DNA of 64,000 nucleotides. Origin: Stropharia rugosoannulata. Its lineage: Eukaryota > Basidiomycota > Agaricomycetes > Agaricales > Strophariaceae. Location: assembly GCA_028532985.1 (NCBI GenBank), contig JANCIK010000002.1, forward strand, positions 620,001 through 684,000, in the 5' to 3' direction. Of this stretch, positions 47,156 through 59,838 are shown in pieces (position 1 is the stretch's first letter; each line of letters starts with the position of its first letter). The position numbers were made by a program, and so were the translations under genes. Below the pieces are notes generated by a model that ran no database searches, was not told where the DNA came from, and saw only the letters and a list, made by a program, of their open reading frames with translations.

Positions 47156-50100
47156 ATGCCTCCTACAGCGAAAGCAGTGAAGGCTACTAAAGGAGGAAAG
47201 CCAACAGGGGGCCTGCACATGTTTTTCGGACCGACAGGTGGCAGTCAAGCAAAATCTGTTCAGACGGCCAGCACGTCATCTCAAGTAGGTCTGAAACAAG
47301 CATCAAGTAGGCGCGTCATTAACCCAATACTCTCAGTTAACTAGTCATGGGTCACAGACAACTCAACATTCTCAATCCGGTGAGCACATCTTTGACTATG
47401 TCAGACAGAATACTAATATTCAATAGCTGGAAATAGGTCCGTCAATATCTTTTAAATCTGAATGCGGAACTCACAGCTACCTAAAGAATAATCAAACCAG
47501 TTGGCCTCAGGTAAGAGGTTTTATGTGTGTACTACACGCTTGCTGAATTTCTTGGAAGTGCACATAAGAGCCATGATGTCATGGTTATTGACGATAGCGA
47601 CGATGAGCCATTAGCTCCGACGAAGAAGCCTTCGCCCCCCAGACACAAGCCTAGAATTGTAGAGTCGAGTGAAGAGGATGACAAACCAGTGGTTAAGTCT
47701 TCAGCGTGAGTCTTTCGAACGCACATTTGTTACAAACCCAGCCACTGATTTGTCTAACATCCCACAGAAAAAAGACACCTACCTTAAAACGTAAAAAATC
47801 AACTGTTATATCAAGTGAAGAAGAAGCTGAAGATACTCCACCGAAGAAGAGAACAGCCGTCTCTTCCGGCAAGGCATCCAAGCCTCGCGCTTCGACGAGC
47901 AAAGCTCAGCAATCCAGACGGAAGCAAGACGATGATTTTGACATGGCCTCGCCAGACGAAAATTCAGAAGACGGTGATGATGACAACTTCATTGTAGACG
48001 ACGACGACGAAGATGTGAAGCCTAAGAAGAAGCGCGTAGCGCCTAAGAAAGCACCTGCGACTAGCAGCTCTAAGGCGGGGCCAAAGAAGGAGAAGAAGGA
48101 GATAACCGAAGAGCCGAATACTAAAGAGGTTCCAAAGAAATTCAAGTGAGTATCGATGATATGAAGTCTATATCTTCTTTCTCATAAGTACCTTTTAGTT
48201 GGGCGGCAAAGAAAGCGGCCATAGCGGCCGGTCCTGTGGCTCATGGGTCAAAGGAAGTTCCGGATGGCGATCCAAATGCATTACTCGGTCTATCCTTCGT
48301 CTTTACAGGCGAACTTAGCAGTTTCTCTCGTGAGGAGGCTGTGGATCTTGGCAAGCGTTTTGGGGGGTACGTATACGCTACCTCGTTCTCAAAAGCTTTC
48401 TGAACTCTCATCTTAGCCGTGTCGTGGGTCAGCCATCTAGCCGAACAGATTTTGTGGTATTAGGAGATAATGCCGGTCCTAGCAAAATTGCCGCTATCAA
48501 GAAACATGGCCTCAAAACGTTAAACGAAGATGAGTTCCTCAAGTTGATCGGAACACGCAAACCTAGCGGAGAATTGGACGAAAAAACCAAGAAGAAATTA
48601 GCTAAAGAACAAGAAGACATTAAAAATGCTGCTAGGGAGATGGAGAAGCGCGAGAAGAAAGAACAAAAAGCAGCAAAGAGTACACAAGGGGGGAAATCGT
48701 ATGACCCTTCAACACAACTTTGGACCGTTCGTTATGCTCCGCAGAACATCAAGGACATTTGCGGAAATAAAGGTCAAGTTGAGAAACTTCAGCTGTGGCT
48801 GCACGATTGGTACATATACTCTGTGTACGACTTGTATATAACTGATTCTGATCCCCATGCAGGCAAGAAAGCTTAAAGTGTGGCTTCAAGAAGCCCGGCA
48901 AGAATGCAATGAATATGTATCGTGCCGTCCTGATTACTGGATCTCCTGGTATCGGCAAGACCACAAGTGCCCACCTTTGTGCCCAACTAGAAGGGTATAC
49001 TCCTATAGAAATGAATGCGAGTGATACTCGAAGTAAGAAGTTAGTCGAGGTATGAATGTCAATTTTTACTGCATGTCAGACGCTTAATTTGCATGACAGA
49101 ATGGCATGAACATTAACAATACATCCTTGGATGGTTACATCAAAGGTGGACAGGTAGTTTTCATCGTCCTACTGATTTAATTATTCTTGATATCCTTTCT
49201 ATCAGGAGACAAACTCGCAGGGCATCACAATTACGGACAAGTCATGTTTGATAATGGACGAAGTTGATGGCATGTCCGCTGGTGACCGTGGCGGTGTGGT
49301 TGCACTTAACGCGCTCATTAAAAAGACAAGGGTATGTACAGCGTTAACCATTGATGTTCTTTTCAATGTAACGTTCTATTTACAGATTCCTATAATTTGT
49401 ATTGCGAATGACCGTAACGCACAAAAACTCAAACCCTTGATGGCGACGACATTCGATCTGAAATTCCAAAGGTAAACAGCTCTCGAACCACTTTTAGTGT
49501 ATAGATAACATACAGTGTCAGACCTCCTGCGCAAGCCATTAGATCTAGGATACTTTCTATCGCCTTTAAGTAGGTTGATGTATGCGTGCTACTGCCTTCA
49601 TATTCACCCTTCTTATAGAGAAAAACTGAGAATTCCTCCGGCCGTCGTCGATCAGCTTGTTGCTGGCTCTCAGTCAGATATTCGACAAGTTTTGAATATG
49701 CTGTCCACATGGAAGTTGTCTCATGATACAATAGACTTCGACGAAGGCAAGCACTTGTATGTTTATATCGTTTGATGGATTATGGACTATATGCTTATAT
49801 TTTCTTTAGATCCAAGCTGAATGAGAAACATTCCAACATGAGCCCCTTCGACATTACGACTACCCTCCTTGGCCCTCATGTATATGCGCCAAATTCTCGG
49901 CAAACTCTGGGTGACAAGATGGAGTACTACTTTCAGGATCATTCCTTTGTGCCCCTTTTCATACAGGTGCGAAGGGACTCAATGTCAGCAGGGTTTTATT
50001 GACAATTCTTTTGCAGGAAAATTATTTGAAGTCGACTCCTGCAAGATCTCGCAATCTTGATGGCCCGGAGAAGGCGTTGAAGGACCTCAGATTGATGGAC

Positions 50101-51112
50101 CGAGCCGCATCATCTATATCCGACGCTGATCTTGTTGATGCTCTTATCCATGGGTTTGTCCATTTCTTGCTAATTTTGAGAGTTGATTTCACTCTGCAAT
50201 ACAAAGACCTGAACAACATTGGGGACTGATGCCCTTGCATGCTGTCTCTTCGACCGTCATACCAACTTCTCTCATGTATGGGTCTGGACCAAGCTGGAAG
50301 GGCCCAACTGCCATGGCTTTCCCCCAGTACGTCGCCCTCGTTCAGCCTGATTTATTAAAGGCGTAGACTTAGATTGTTTTGAGATGGCTAGGCCAAAACT
50401 CGAAGCAAAACAAGCTTGCCAGGCAACTAGGGGATGTTCAGATTCGTATGCGCTTAAAAGTATCCGGCGACAAGAACGAAATTCGGCAATCGTACATCCC
50501 TGCTCTATATCCTCATATTATACAGCCTCTTCAGACTGTCGGAGCTGTCAGTTCTCCTTCCATGTCTTTCATCGAAAAAATCCTGACCTCCTTTTACAGA
50601 GTGCTGTTCCTGAGGTCATTGAAAAGATGGATGATTACTATCTCTCGAAAGAAGATTGGGACACGATCGTGGAACTTGGTGTTGACGAGAAAATGGATGA
50701 CATGGTGCTCAAGAAGATCTCAGCTGCCACGAAGTCAACATTGACTAGAAAGTGCGCGCCTCCTTAGAATATTTTCATCCGTGAATCTAGTTGTACTGAC
50801 TTACCTGTGTGCAGGTATAACTCAGCAGAGCACCCCATACCCTTCCACAAGATTGATCTCGGAAAAGTTCCGAAGAAGCTTGCGGCTGGTGCTGCCCCTG
50901 ATCTCGAAGAAGCCCTCGTAAGTCCTACTTCGAGAATTAGGCTTATATGATATCTCTTACTGTGTTCTCATCTTCTCCAGGTTGACGATGTTGTTGAGGA
51001 CGTGACAGATGATGAGTCTAATAATAAGGATAACGATGACATCTCTAAAGACTCGCTGATCAAGGCCACGAGGAAGAAGAAGGTGCCAGCTGTGAAAGCT
51101 AGTAAGAAGTAA
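47156..51112 (+). CDS. RFC1: Replication factor C subunit 1 (966 aa)
   Basis: Exons: 47156-47284, 47337-47379, 47427-47436, 47477-47510, 47569-47705, 47768-48145, 48199-48366, 48417-48809, 48863-49049, 49100-49153, 49206-49331, 49386-49471, 49516-49569, 49619-49756, 49810-49966, 50017-50153, 50207-50326, 50384-50546, 50600-50751, 50815-50917 and 50981-51112. RFC1 is the large subunit of the clamp loader that puts PCNA on DNA. The N-terminus has a PIP-like GLHMFF motif. An acidic/basic linker follows, then a BRCT domain (residues about 270-345: LGLSFVFTGELSSFSREEA). The AAA+ core has Walker A in GSPGIGKTT and Walker B in CLIMDEVDGM. The RFC1 C-terminal domain contains the LSKEDWDTIVELGVDE segment. 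The end is Lys-rich. All 20 introns are in phase. The third exon is only 10 bases long. Confidence 0.95.
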
Positions 51113-51492
51113 AAATAAGGACATAGTTATACATCTGTATTCGTTTACTCATTTACTACTTTGTTCACGCCTGCTGTCAACCTGTGCATATGTAATACAG
51201 ACGAAATTCAAATCCTCCACTTAGCTTATAGTAGACTAGAAGCCTCTGATTGATTATATTTTGAGTCGGGGGTGATTGTGTCATACTCATGGCAAGCCAC
51301 GCGTTGGCCACGCGTAAGCGCTTACGCTACGACGCGTCGCGTTCTTGCGGCATGTGACCGCGAAGAGTGAGATATTGCAGGACACTTCTTGCTTCTTGTT
51401 CCAACCTTATTCCTCTCATCCCCTCTTATACCTCTTCCTGCATTACCTAACACCATCCTACGCTCAGCAGGGAAAGCGCACAGCACTTTGGA
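51113..51492. other. Intergenic
   Basis: 380 bp. It contains a CG-rich ACGCG cluster at 51300-51345 (four ACGCG within 45 bp), which may be an MCB-like cell-cycle promoter element for the gene starting at 51493. No gene is visible. Confidence 0.4.
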
Positions 51493-52879
51493 ATGCCGTA
51501 TCTTTCCCTGGAAAATCAGCCACCCAGTCCTGCTAAAACATCCCACAAAGCTGACGGTCGAAAGGATGGGCCCATGGAGAGCACAAATCAAAACTCAGAG
51601 AAAGTGGCAGCAGAGGAAATCCCAACTACTTACTGCTCTGAACAAGACATGGTGACGAACACATATCCTGTCGTACAGTTGGATGTCGACACGATTTCGG
51701 ACGCCGTCGCTGGCCGGCTCGCAAGTAGTCTACTCGGTCATGTTCTTTTTTTAAAGAATCAAGTACCATTGTGAGTAAATATATGCACAGATATAATAAA
51801 TGTCTCATGCAATATATCTCGCAGCCCTGTTCTGCAACTAGGAAGGCTCCCGTGCGGAAAGGCCAATTCACGCGCATTTAAGCAGCGCGCGGAACTCCTT
51901 GCATCATATGATACGATATCATCCCATTTCAGCACTACCTTTTCGGCTCTATCTACAGCTTTTGCACGATGTGCCAACACTTCATCAAGTAAAAAGTCTC
52001 AGGCGCACGTAGCCATTCTTGTTGGCCCGAGTCCGGGCACGGCGAAATCAAAAGTTATTCTCGCTATTGACGGTATAGAAACACGCGTCTGGGGTATAAG
52101 GGAGGATACCGTGCCAAAACCATGGTCGAAGGTCATTCATGATGATGACGACGACGAAGACAGTGAAGAGGAAGAGCAGCAAAATGATAACGTAAACGAC
52201 GGCAATGACGGTGCAGATGATGATGAAAGTAGTGGAGAAGAGCCCGAGGAAAGCGACGACGAAGAGGATGAAGAGGACGATGAAAGCGAAGCGAGTGATG
52301 CTAGTGAAGACGGCCACGAAGAGGAAGATGAATCTGAGACCGGGCTAACCGCATCACAATCTTCACCGTCGTACATTTCATACGCCGAAGAGCAGAAGTT
52401 CCTGCAGAACGCCGAGAGACTCTTGTCACGTACTCTCGCAGCCGCAGACGCAGAGGGAAGTGGTATCTCCTCAGAAATGGGTACGTTCATTCTCTGTTGA
52501 AGATAGATTCCACTCAATAATTCACGCAGCTCCAACGCAGACGCATGTTTTATTGCGTGCACCAAGGAGATTCTGCCACCCAGCTTGGATACCGCGCCAA
52601 AACGTTACGGCTGCCCTAGACACGGCTCTGGGTGACTTTATAGTGCACTCAGGGCTGAGTACCACTCCGTCAAGTCCCCCCAGAAGGAATGGCAGCTACT
52701 CTTCAAAGAAGAATAAAGTTGAAGGAGTATGGATAACTGCTCGATCAGGAATTCAACGGCCATCGGGAGCTCAGAACGATCCTTCCGTTCATGTCAAAGA
52801 ATTATCTCCTGAAGATGACGCTGATGAGATGATTTGGTGGAGCTGGGATGGGAAGTTTGTGGGATTTAATGACTGGTAA
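51493..52879 (+). CDS. Conserved uncharacterised protein with acidic insert (427 aa)
   Basis: Three exons: 51493-51770, 51825-52480 and 52530-52879. Introns are 54 and 49 bp, both in phase. Residues about 60-195 look folded, with VQLDVDTISDAVAGRLASSL, then FPVLQLGRLPCG and HVAILVGPSPGTAKSKV. A nearly pure Asp/Glu/Ser insert follows (residues 205-270). A second conserved block includes SYAEEQKFLQNAERLLSRTL. It continues across the second intron as APTQTHVLLRAPRRFCHPAW. The C-terminus ends in WWSWDGKFVGFNDW. The stop codon overlaps a GTAAGT donor, but the DW end looks natural. I do not recognise a function. The acidic insert suggests a nuclear or histone-binding environment, which is only a hint. 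The gene is codirectional with RFC1. Confidence 0.75.
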
Positions 52880-53193
52880 GTAGGGCTTCGCGGGCCAAGC
52901 AAAAGCCTATAAATAGTTTCCAATGATTGTATTAGTTAACCATGAAAAAACATCAAGTATGCCATCTAGGTTCATAGAAGGTTTTCAGAGTTCTTTTTAT
53001 TTCATTGCTTTTGGTTGTGAATCAAGTTCCGGTACTTGTTGAGGTACCTTGATCTTGTCTCATTAATGTCTTCTCACGGTTGATCAATCATTTCACGACA
53101 TGTCAAATAAGTAAAATCAAGCAACAATTCAATCGAGTGAACCAAGAGTGAACTCTGTACTTTGTCAATGCATCTCATCTTCTACCAACACGC
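52880..53193. other. Intergenic
   Basis: 314 bp, AT-rich. No gene or repeat seen. Confidence 0.5.
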
Positions 53194-55546
53194 ATGCTGG
53201 GCTCAGTCTTCAATCGTACGCGACGTGTGTCCGGCGAAGTGTCCGTGCGCACTGTTCTGCGCACATTCAGCAAGGGCGGAAACATGATAGGATATAGCGA
53301 ATTCCAGGGCTTTGGACCACCTGCATTGGACTACGGATTGCCTGGAGATATTTATCTTGATCTTACCCCTGAGAACATGTGTCTGTATGCGCGGTGTACG
53401 AACGATTGGAAGGAGTGGAGTGGACCGAAAACGGGAACTATGGACTTGATATTCCATCCTGATCACAGAGACCGCTGTCTTTGGTGTACTGGGGACTCTT
53501 ACGGATGGTTTACGACGTCCAAAGGGTATAAAATCACTGGTGAGCAATCAAGCAGATTCAACAAACTATCTCTCATTTTTGGTAGACAAAACACAGCACC
53601 AGCTTTTGGCTGCTGTCATTGAAAAGGCTGCGACGAAATCAGGGCAGGGGAGGAAACGCAGATATGACTCTACTGAAGGGGAGCAGCAGAATAAAAGAGT
53701 GCAGCTGTCGACATCCAACACCCCTCCTCCCACCATACTAGCTCAGACACAAAGGCCCTCATCTACTGCCCACGAGGCAACACTTCCCGTTATTCAACGC
53801 TCAACGATGAGCCAACCGGTCGCACGCAATTCGGCTGCAAAAGTCTCCGGTACGTTATCTTCTTAGTTGAAAGCAAATTACAAGCATCATGCGATCTACA
53901 ATCAGATACCAAGACTTCTTTTAGTCAACCATCGGGCAGACCCCCACATGCAGTTGGCGCTGCTACGGCTGAAAATTATGTCTCTAGGAACAGAGCAGAA
54001 GAAAAAGAAGACAATGAAGTGGGCGACGGAGAAGTCGAGCAGGACGAATTAGTAGATGATTCCGATACCTCAGATGGCGTTGGACACGATGCCTATGGTA
54101 ATAGTAATGAGCTGAGCAGGTCAACCACCATGATTAAAAGCGACGTTTTACCTTCTGAGACGCCTTCGAGTCCAATCCACCAAAGTCTAGCAAATCCATC
54201 ACAGAATGAAGATCATTACTCTTCCACCGCCATTGCGACCTGCGTCAAGCCGATGCTGCAAGAGCTTACGCGATCAAAGCAGGCCGAAGTAGATTGGAGA
54301 AATGAAGAAGCGCGACTAAATGATCAAATACACCGTCTCCAAACTTCTGCCGAGACGACTGCCCGTGATTATGATGCTAGGCAAACTGCTCTGCGTACTC
54401 AGCTGACGCAAGCCACCGCAAATGCAGTTCGGTATGCTGAAGAACTCGTACGCACCAGAGCACAACTGGATACAGAGCAGGAGAACATGCGGAAGTTATC
54501 ACAGCAGCTCGTAGCAGCTCAGGAAGACGGCAAGGCTCTGAAGCGACGACTTGAGGCAGAATCGGCGCGCAGCTTGCGTGAAGCGGAGGAATTGCAGCAA
54601 AGTTTGCGATTCAAGGAAAATCTCCTAAAGCAGTCGGATGTTCAAATCGAATGCTTAGAAAATCTGATAGAACGCGATTTGCAACGCACTGCGGACAGGG
54701 ACACAGAGATGAGAAATTTGGAAGCGACAGTAGCAAAACACATGGCGGCGGAGACGATAGCTCAGCAAGAAGTAGAGCGTTTGAAACAGCGTAATACCCT
54801 TGCTGCTACGCACGCTGAACAGGCTGGTGCGGAGATCAATGGGCTGAAAGAGCGCGTGCGTGTTCTGGAAGACGAGAACGCAAGCCTCATGGTGGTTGCA
54901 GCCTTGTACGAACAGGCCTCCAAGACGACGGGCCAATTAAGCACAAAAGTAGAGGAAACCACTGCTGAACTGCGAGCTGCTCAGGAAGAAATACTTCAGT
55001 TAAAACGGGACAATGCAGAACTTCTCAGGAAACAGGCTGTATGACATTTAAGTTTTTACTTTGTGTTGCTTTATTCAACTGATTGGATAACTTGCCTACC
55101 GCAGGATATTAGTTCTGCTGCTTCGATGCAGCCAGTTGCCAAGAAAGCGAACCCGAACTCTACGTCTTCAATACGGCCCAAAATCGCATCTCAACCTTCT
55201 GGCTCAGGCCGCCTTTGGTCATTGCGAAGCCTACATGTACAGGCTTTATGTGCAGATATGGATGATCACTTCCTTTGCAGAACTTGTTTGTGAGTGCCCT
55301 GTCTATCTGAATGCCGTGGTAATATATACTCATGCGGGCTTCCATTTGCAATATAATAGGGCTTCAGAGCATGAAGTTCAACACAAGTTACGAAAATCTA
55401 CAGTGTTGGCGGATAGCTATCGCGATATACAGCAGCATTATGTGGAAGACCACAGCGAAAACTACGACTTGGTGCTTGGCCTGGATGAAGACGAGTTACG
55501 CGACCTTGTTAAATTGGTGTCAGGGTCCATTGAGTCGCAGTCGTAG
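53194..55546 (+). CDS. Uncharacterised coiled-coil protein (704 aa)
   Basis: Five exons: 53194-53539, 53586-53849, 53906-55038, 55105-55289 and 55360-55546. All phases close. Residues 30-117 form a compact N-terminal region with GFGPPALDYGLPGDIYLD, a YAR..W..W pattern and HRDRCLWC. It looks like a small folded domain, perhaps a reader-type module, of a kind I believe is shared by other mushroom proteins. A Ser/Pro-rich linker with an acidic patch follows. Residues about 320-580 are a long coiled coil, rich in Glu, Gln, Arg and Leu heptads. After a basic linker, the C-terminus (residues 625-704) forms a second compact block with LHVQALCADMDDHFLCRTC and YDLVLGLDEDELRDLV. I do not recognise the family. 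The coiled coil predicts self-association. Confidence 0.75.
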
Positions 55547-58500
55547 TAATGGCGGGTCCGAGTCGAAAAGACATTTCCACGATATGTGCATCTGCTTTTT
55601 TGATTACTACTTAGCACTTGTTTGATACTTTTTTTTTTGATACTGTACAATTAATTTGGATAATGTATGATAATTGCTAATGACGTAGTTCTTGACAAAT
55701 GATTAATTGATTACTGCTGATTGAAGGCAGTAGCCTGGTCGTTGAAAACGAATAAAAACAAATCTTAATTGTCCGAGATACGGAAGCCAGTTAAAGGAAG
55801 GATGGTCTGAAAATGCGATGCAAAACATAGGGGGCGAGAAGGATTGATGCTATGCAGCATTCCACTCTATCGGGTGGGTGATTGCGCTGCATGCACTGAG
55901 CAACTAAGCGTCAAGCGCAAGTAAGCGTGGGATGAGAATTTGTGTCACTGAAAATGGCAAGTAGCACTAGTGGCACCGAGAGCAAAACAAACATAGACAA
56001 CCCACAAAGAAGTATAAAAACCGTTCCCCTGCGTTTTCCCCCCCTGGCGCCCCTTGCCTTCCGACCACTACTACGCGGACACGGCACTACCACCTGGGGT
56101 GACCCACCACCAAAAACAACAAAAGCCTACTACCCGAGCATCGCCACCCCGCCTATCGCGTCTTAAGCGCCCTCGCCACTATCGACCGCCGCCCATCGTC
56201 GCGCCTGCCATCGTCCCTACCATGTCCCACTAACATCCATCCTGGGGAAATACCAACGATGTCGCTCCTCGACATGAGGTGTCTGTTAGCTATAGTCCCT
56301 GGCTCTTCTATGCATGTAAGAGTGTACACTCCCTCCAGACTGGATCCGTACCCTCGAGCGCGACCGCCAATAGTGTACGACTGTATAGTTTACATGGGCG
56401 GTGCCGCAAAAGAGATTCTCAGTGCAGGGGTGTATGTGCTGTAATGTCTGCCACTGCGCTGCAGGAGCTCGGGGGGTGCTGAGTAAAAAAGAAATATACA
56501 TGGTGAGGGACGTGGCTTCGCCCTGGAAGCAACGGACAGAGTGCATTTTTTTGCTTTTATTTCTGTGACCGTGGCTTATCTTACAACGTATCGACGTTCT
56601 TGGTATTCTTTTTCTGCCACTGTTATCTTCGTGGATATATTCTGACCAACTTACCAGATCTAAATATAGCTCTCATCATCGATCACTAGCACACCTGCAC
56701 TCTCGCTTTATGGTTTCCGTTCTGCAAGACAGTGAGCTAATCCTGTTATCCTTCTTATATGTAAATGATCTGACGGATTGTCAATCAGCCATCCTTCTTG
56801 TCGTTACTCGAGGGCGCCATCAGTCGACTTCTATATTTGGATTCGTTGTGGACCCACATTAATTTGGGCGAGCCGCGCGCGATGATGCGCATTCAACAAT
56901 CGTCTCCAATGCCACTTCTGTGGTATGTAGCAAATGCACTTCCATCCTAACAATCTGACGCCCTCGAACAGCTTTTGGCCTATCGTTATTCTTATTTATT
57001 ATTTATCATTATTTACCGTCGATTTGTTTTCTTGCATTCGCTTTCCCTGACTAGATTGTATTCTTTAGAATTAGACCTTTAGATTTTAAACCTAGATAGA
57101 ACACCTGAACTTAGAGCGTATAATACAGAAGTAGATTACCCTTCTCATAATCATAGAACAACAAAATTAGGCCATATATTACCATCATTTAACTCGCCAA
57201 AGCAGACAAATGGGGTGCAGATCGCCGTGAAGATTTTTGTAATGCGGTAAAGGAGCAAATGCGCGCAGCATCGTAGATGGTCGTCCTTGCCAGCCTTCAA
57301 GATCGTAGGATTGAATCCCGGCATGCATTTTTAGCTTTGCCTCGATAAGCAGAAATCTCGTGCAGCAGAATCCTCGAAAGCGCAGCAAACCCTGGACCCA
57401 ATAAAATTGTCGATCAGGAAGAAGAATAGCAGCGCCCGTTGTCAACTGACACGCGGATGCTTCTCAACGCTGCATCCCCGTGTCAGACTTGCACATGCAC
57501 GACAAACAGGCATGGTTACCCCTAACCTTAATGTATGCATCTTCCATGGTCCTGAGATTTATTCTCCTGGCCTCATTGACGCTAACCAAAATGGTCCACT
57601 CGGCGGTGCAAGCATTGCCCCGAAAGCGTGAGGGCAAATGAACGTGGCGCCGAAATGCACAGGATAATTAGATTAACGCAGCCGCGGGTACTGGGGGGAA
57701 TAAAGATGAACGAAAACGGCAACTGTGCGTGAGGTGCTATTGGGATTCCTAGCGACACCCGACATATGGCTATGTTGGGGATTTCGAAAAAAAATTGTTG
57801 TTCCTGTTTTATCGATGTGGAGAGATCGGGAACGCCATAGATGCGTGCGAGTCCTTGGATTTCGAAGTTGGTGTCGAGTTAGCCGAAGCGTCGAACTGCC
57901 AGTCTGGGCACGGTTCATCATATTAGCAGTCGTACGTCGGTCCCCCCCCCCCCTCCCCAATTAGTCCGCTTCCCGCCTCAATGGCCTGGCCCGCCCAAGA
58001 CAAACGCGGCGGTAATGACGCGTCATTACTGCAAAAATGAAGGGGAGAGCGGGGAGAGCAACATAAAAATAACGAGCGTTCCTGGGGTCATGGGGCGTAC
58101 GCGAAGAATCAACGAGGCTAATAACGGCTAATACAGATGCACTCACCTTTCAACTTAAGAACAACCCATCAAAGCCGGGGCCTTTGGACTGCCTGACGCT
58201 AACAGAACGGCACACGCGGCACCGCGCTGGCTGCCCGTTATCAGCTATCGCATCGCCATCACCGAGGGAACGTCGGCCCAAGCGGGGACATCGATAAGAA
58301 CCGGGGAGGTGGAGGCCTGGCACGCGCTGATGCCCGAAGGCTGCACTGTGGGTCGCCGTGGTCGTCGAGCGTGGAAAGAACAATGCAGGGTGCATCTTCC
58401 CCGCCCACAAAGCCCCAGGGGGCACAATCCGCCGAGATGGATGCGCTCTACTGACTATGAGTACTCACTGTGACCATTGCTACGTTGTAGCCGCTCAGTT

Positions 58501-59838
58501 AGATACTTAAATATTTGTGTAGGGTGTCTGCAGAAGCATTGTTCTATTGAATGAGCAGCGATACTGGGTAAGATACATGGATACAGTGCGTTGGAGTGCT
58601 AAATGCTGTTGGATGGAAATCAGTCTGGTGACACCGGAAGTGTGTATGGGCGCATACTCTCTGGGAGTATCTTGCTAGCCAGTACTTACCGGCCTTAACG
58701 ATTTATTTTATCTGTTAAGCTTAGGGAGTCTGGATTCTATCTAATGGAGGCGTAGGGAGGGAGGTTGGGCGTCGTGGCTTGGGAAGAGACGAGTATTAAA
58801 TACTGACAAGGAAAGGGACAGGACACAGGTGTAAACACGAAGTAGATGGCTGCACGGCACGTGCAAAAGCGCGCAGAATCCCGGATTCCCATCACCGCGA
58901 CATTAATCCCGCCGCCCGCCTGTCCATTTTAGACCACTACCACCACCATCGACGACGACGGTAACATCCTAGCTGCCCATGTCGATGAAGAATAAAACCG
59001 TGTCATAATTCTTAATGCACGTACTGCTGTCAGTGCTTGATTAAAACACCCTGCGTTGCTCCCACCTTCTCGCTATGCCTGGGATGCTCTGGAGGAAACG
59101 CGTCACCGTTACGCGTATGATTGCAACCGAACAAATCAGCTTTCTTCTCTTTTCAGGCTCTTTAAACTTTGGACAGGCGGCCTACTGACTGCCTTGGCTA
59201 TATCATAAAGCTCTTTCTTAGTTGACATGATCAAAGGTCGTAATATCGGAGTGCGCTACTCCCCGCTGACTTGGTTCATGTCTTAGGAATGTGAAAGTCG
59301 AGCATTGTCCGATTACAAACAAGGGCGGGATCCAGGGTCGGTAATTCAAGATGCGCTCTAATGAGATTGCAATCCCGTTTTCTACGAGTTCAGGACCGCT
59401 TGGCGCCTATTTTTATGCTCAACCGCAAATCGCGATTCCTTCCCGATCTGTGTGCGAGGATTCTTGCTCCTTCCTATTCTCAAGAGCGTTTCCTAGTCAT
59501 AACACTACTGCCCCCATTCGCTCCATCATAATGAAATCCCAAGTATCACCGAGAGTACTTATATGCCGCCGCTCGAAGCGATTACTCTTCACCTTGATTT
59601 GATTTGATCCCCCACCCCAACAACTGTCCTCTCTGTCTCTGAGGTCTGATTTTTATATCCCGGCTACACAATCTAGTCTGGTTTTACAGGATACAAAGCC
59701 ATTCTGCTAGGCAACCGCGCACAGTGCAACTCAATAAAGCCTTTTCACTACGCGCTATCATTGTTTACCACCCACTACTCACCCACAATTTGCTACGCCC
59801 CATCTATCCGCAACACCATTCATCAAGAGCATATTATA
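55547..59838. other. 4.3-kb gene-free region
   Basis: I find no credible coding exon on either strand; the open frames are under 100 codons and have skewed, low-complexity translations. The stretch includes a run of 12 C at 57942-57953. It also has a TATAAAAA at about 56015 with C-rich sequence after it, resembling a promoter and leader, and a TATA-like ATTATAATG just at the next gene's start. The region may hold a long promoter or an untranslated RNA for the gene at 59839. Confidence 0.55.
57942..57953 (+). repeat. C12 homopolymer
   Basis: Twelve consecutive C in the gene-free region. It is prone to sequencing and replication slippage, so its length is uncertain. Confidence 0.9.

Noticed and set aside
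56259..56444. 61-codon frame in the 4.3-kb gap
   Set aside because: No homology, no splice context and overlapping alternatives; not enough for a gene.
57942..57960. C-rich run as telomere-like or G-quadruplex repeat
   Set aside because: A single homopolymer with no repeated units; not telomeric, and a quadruplex cannot be argued from one run.
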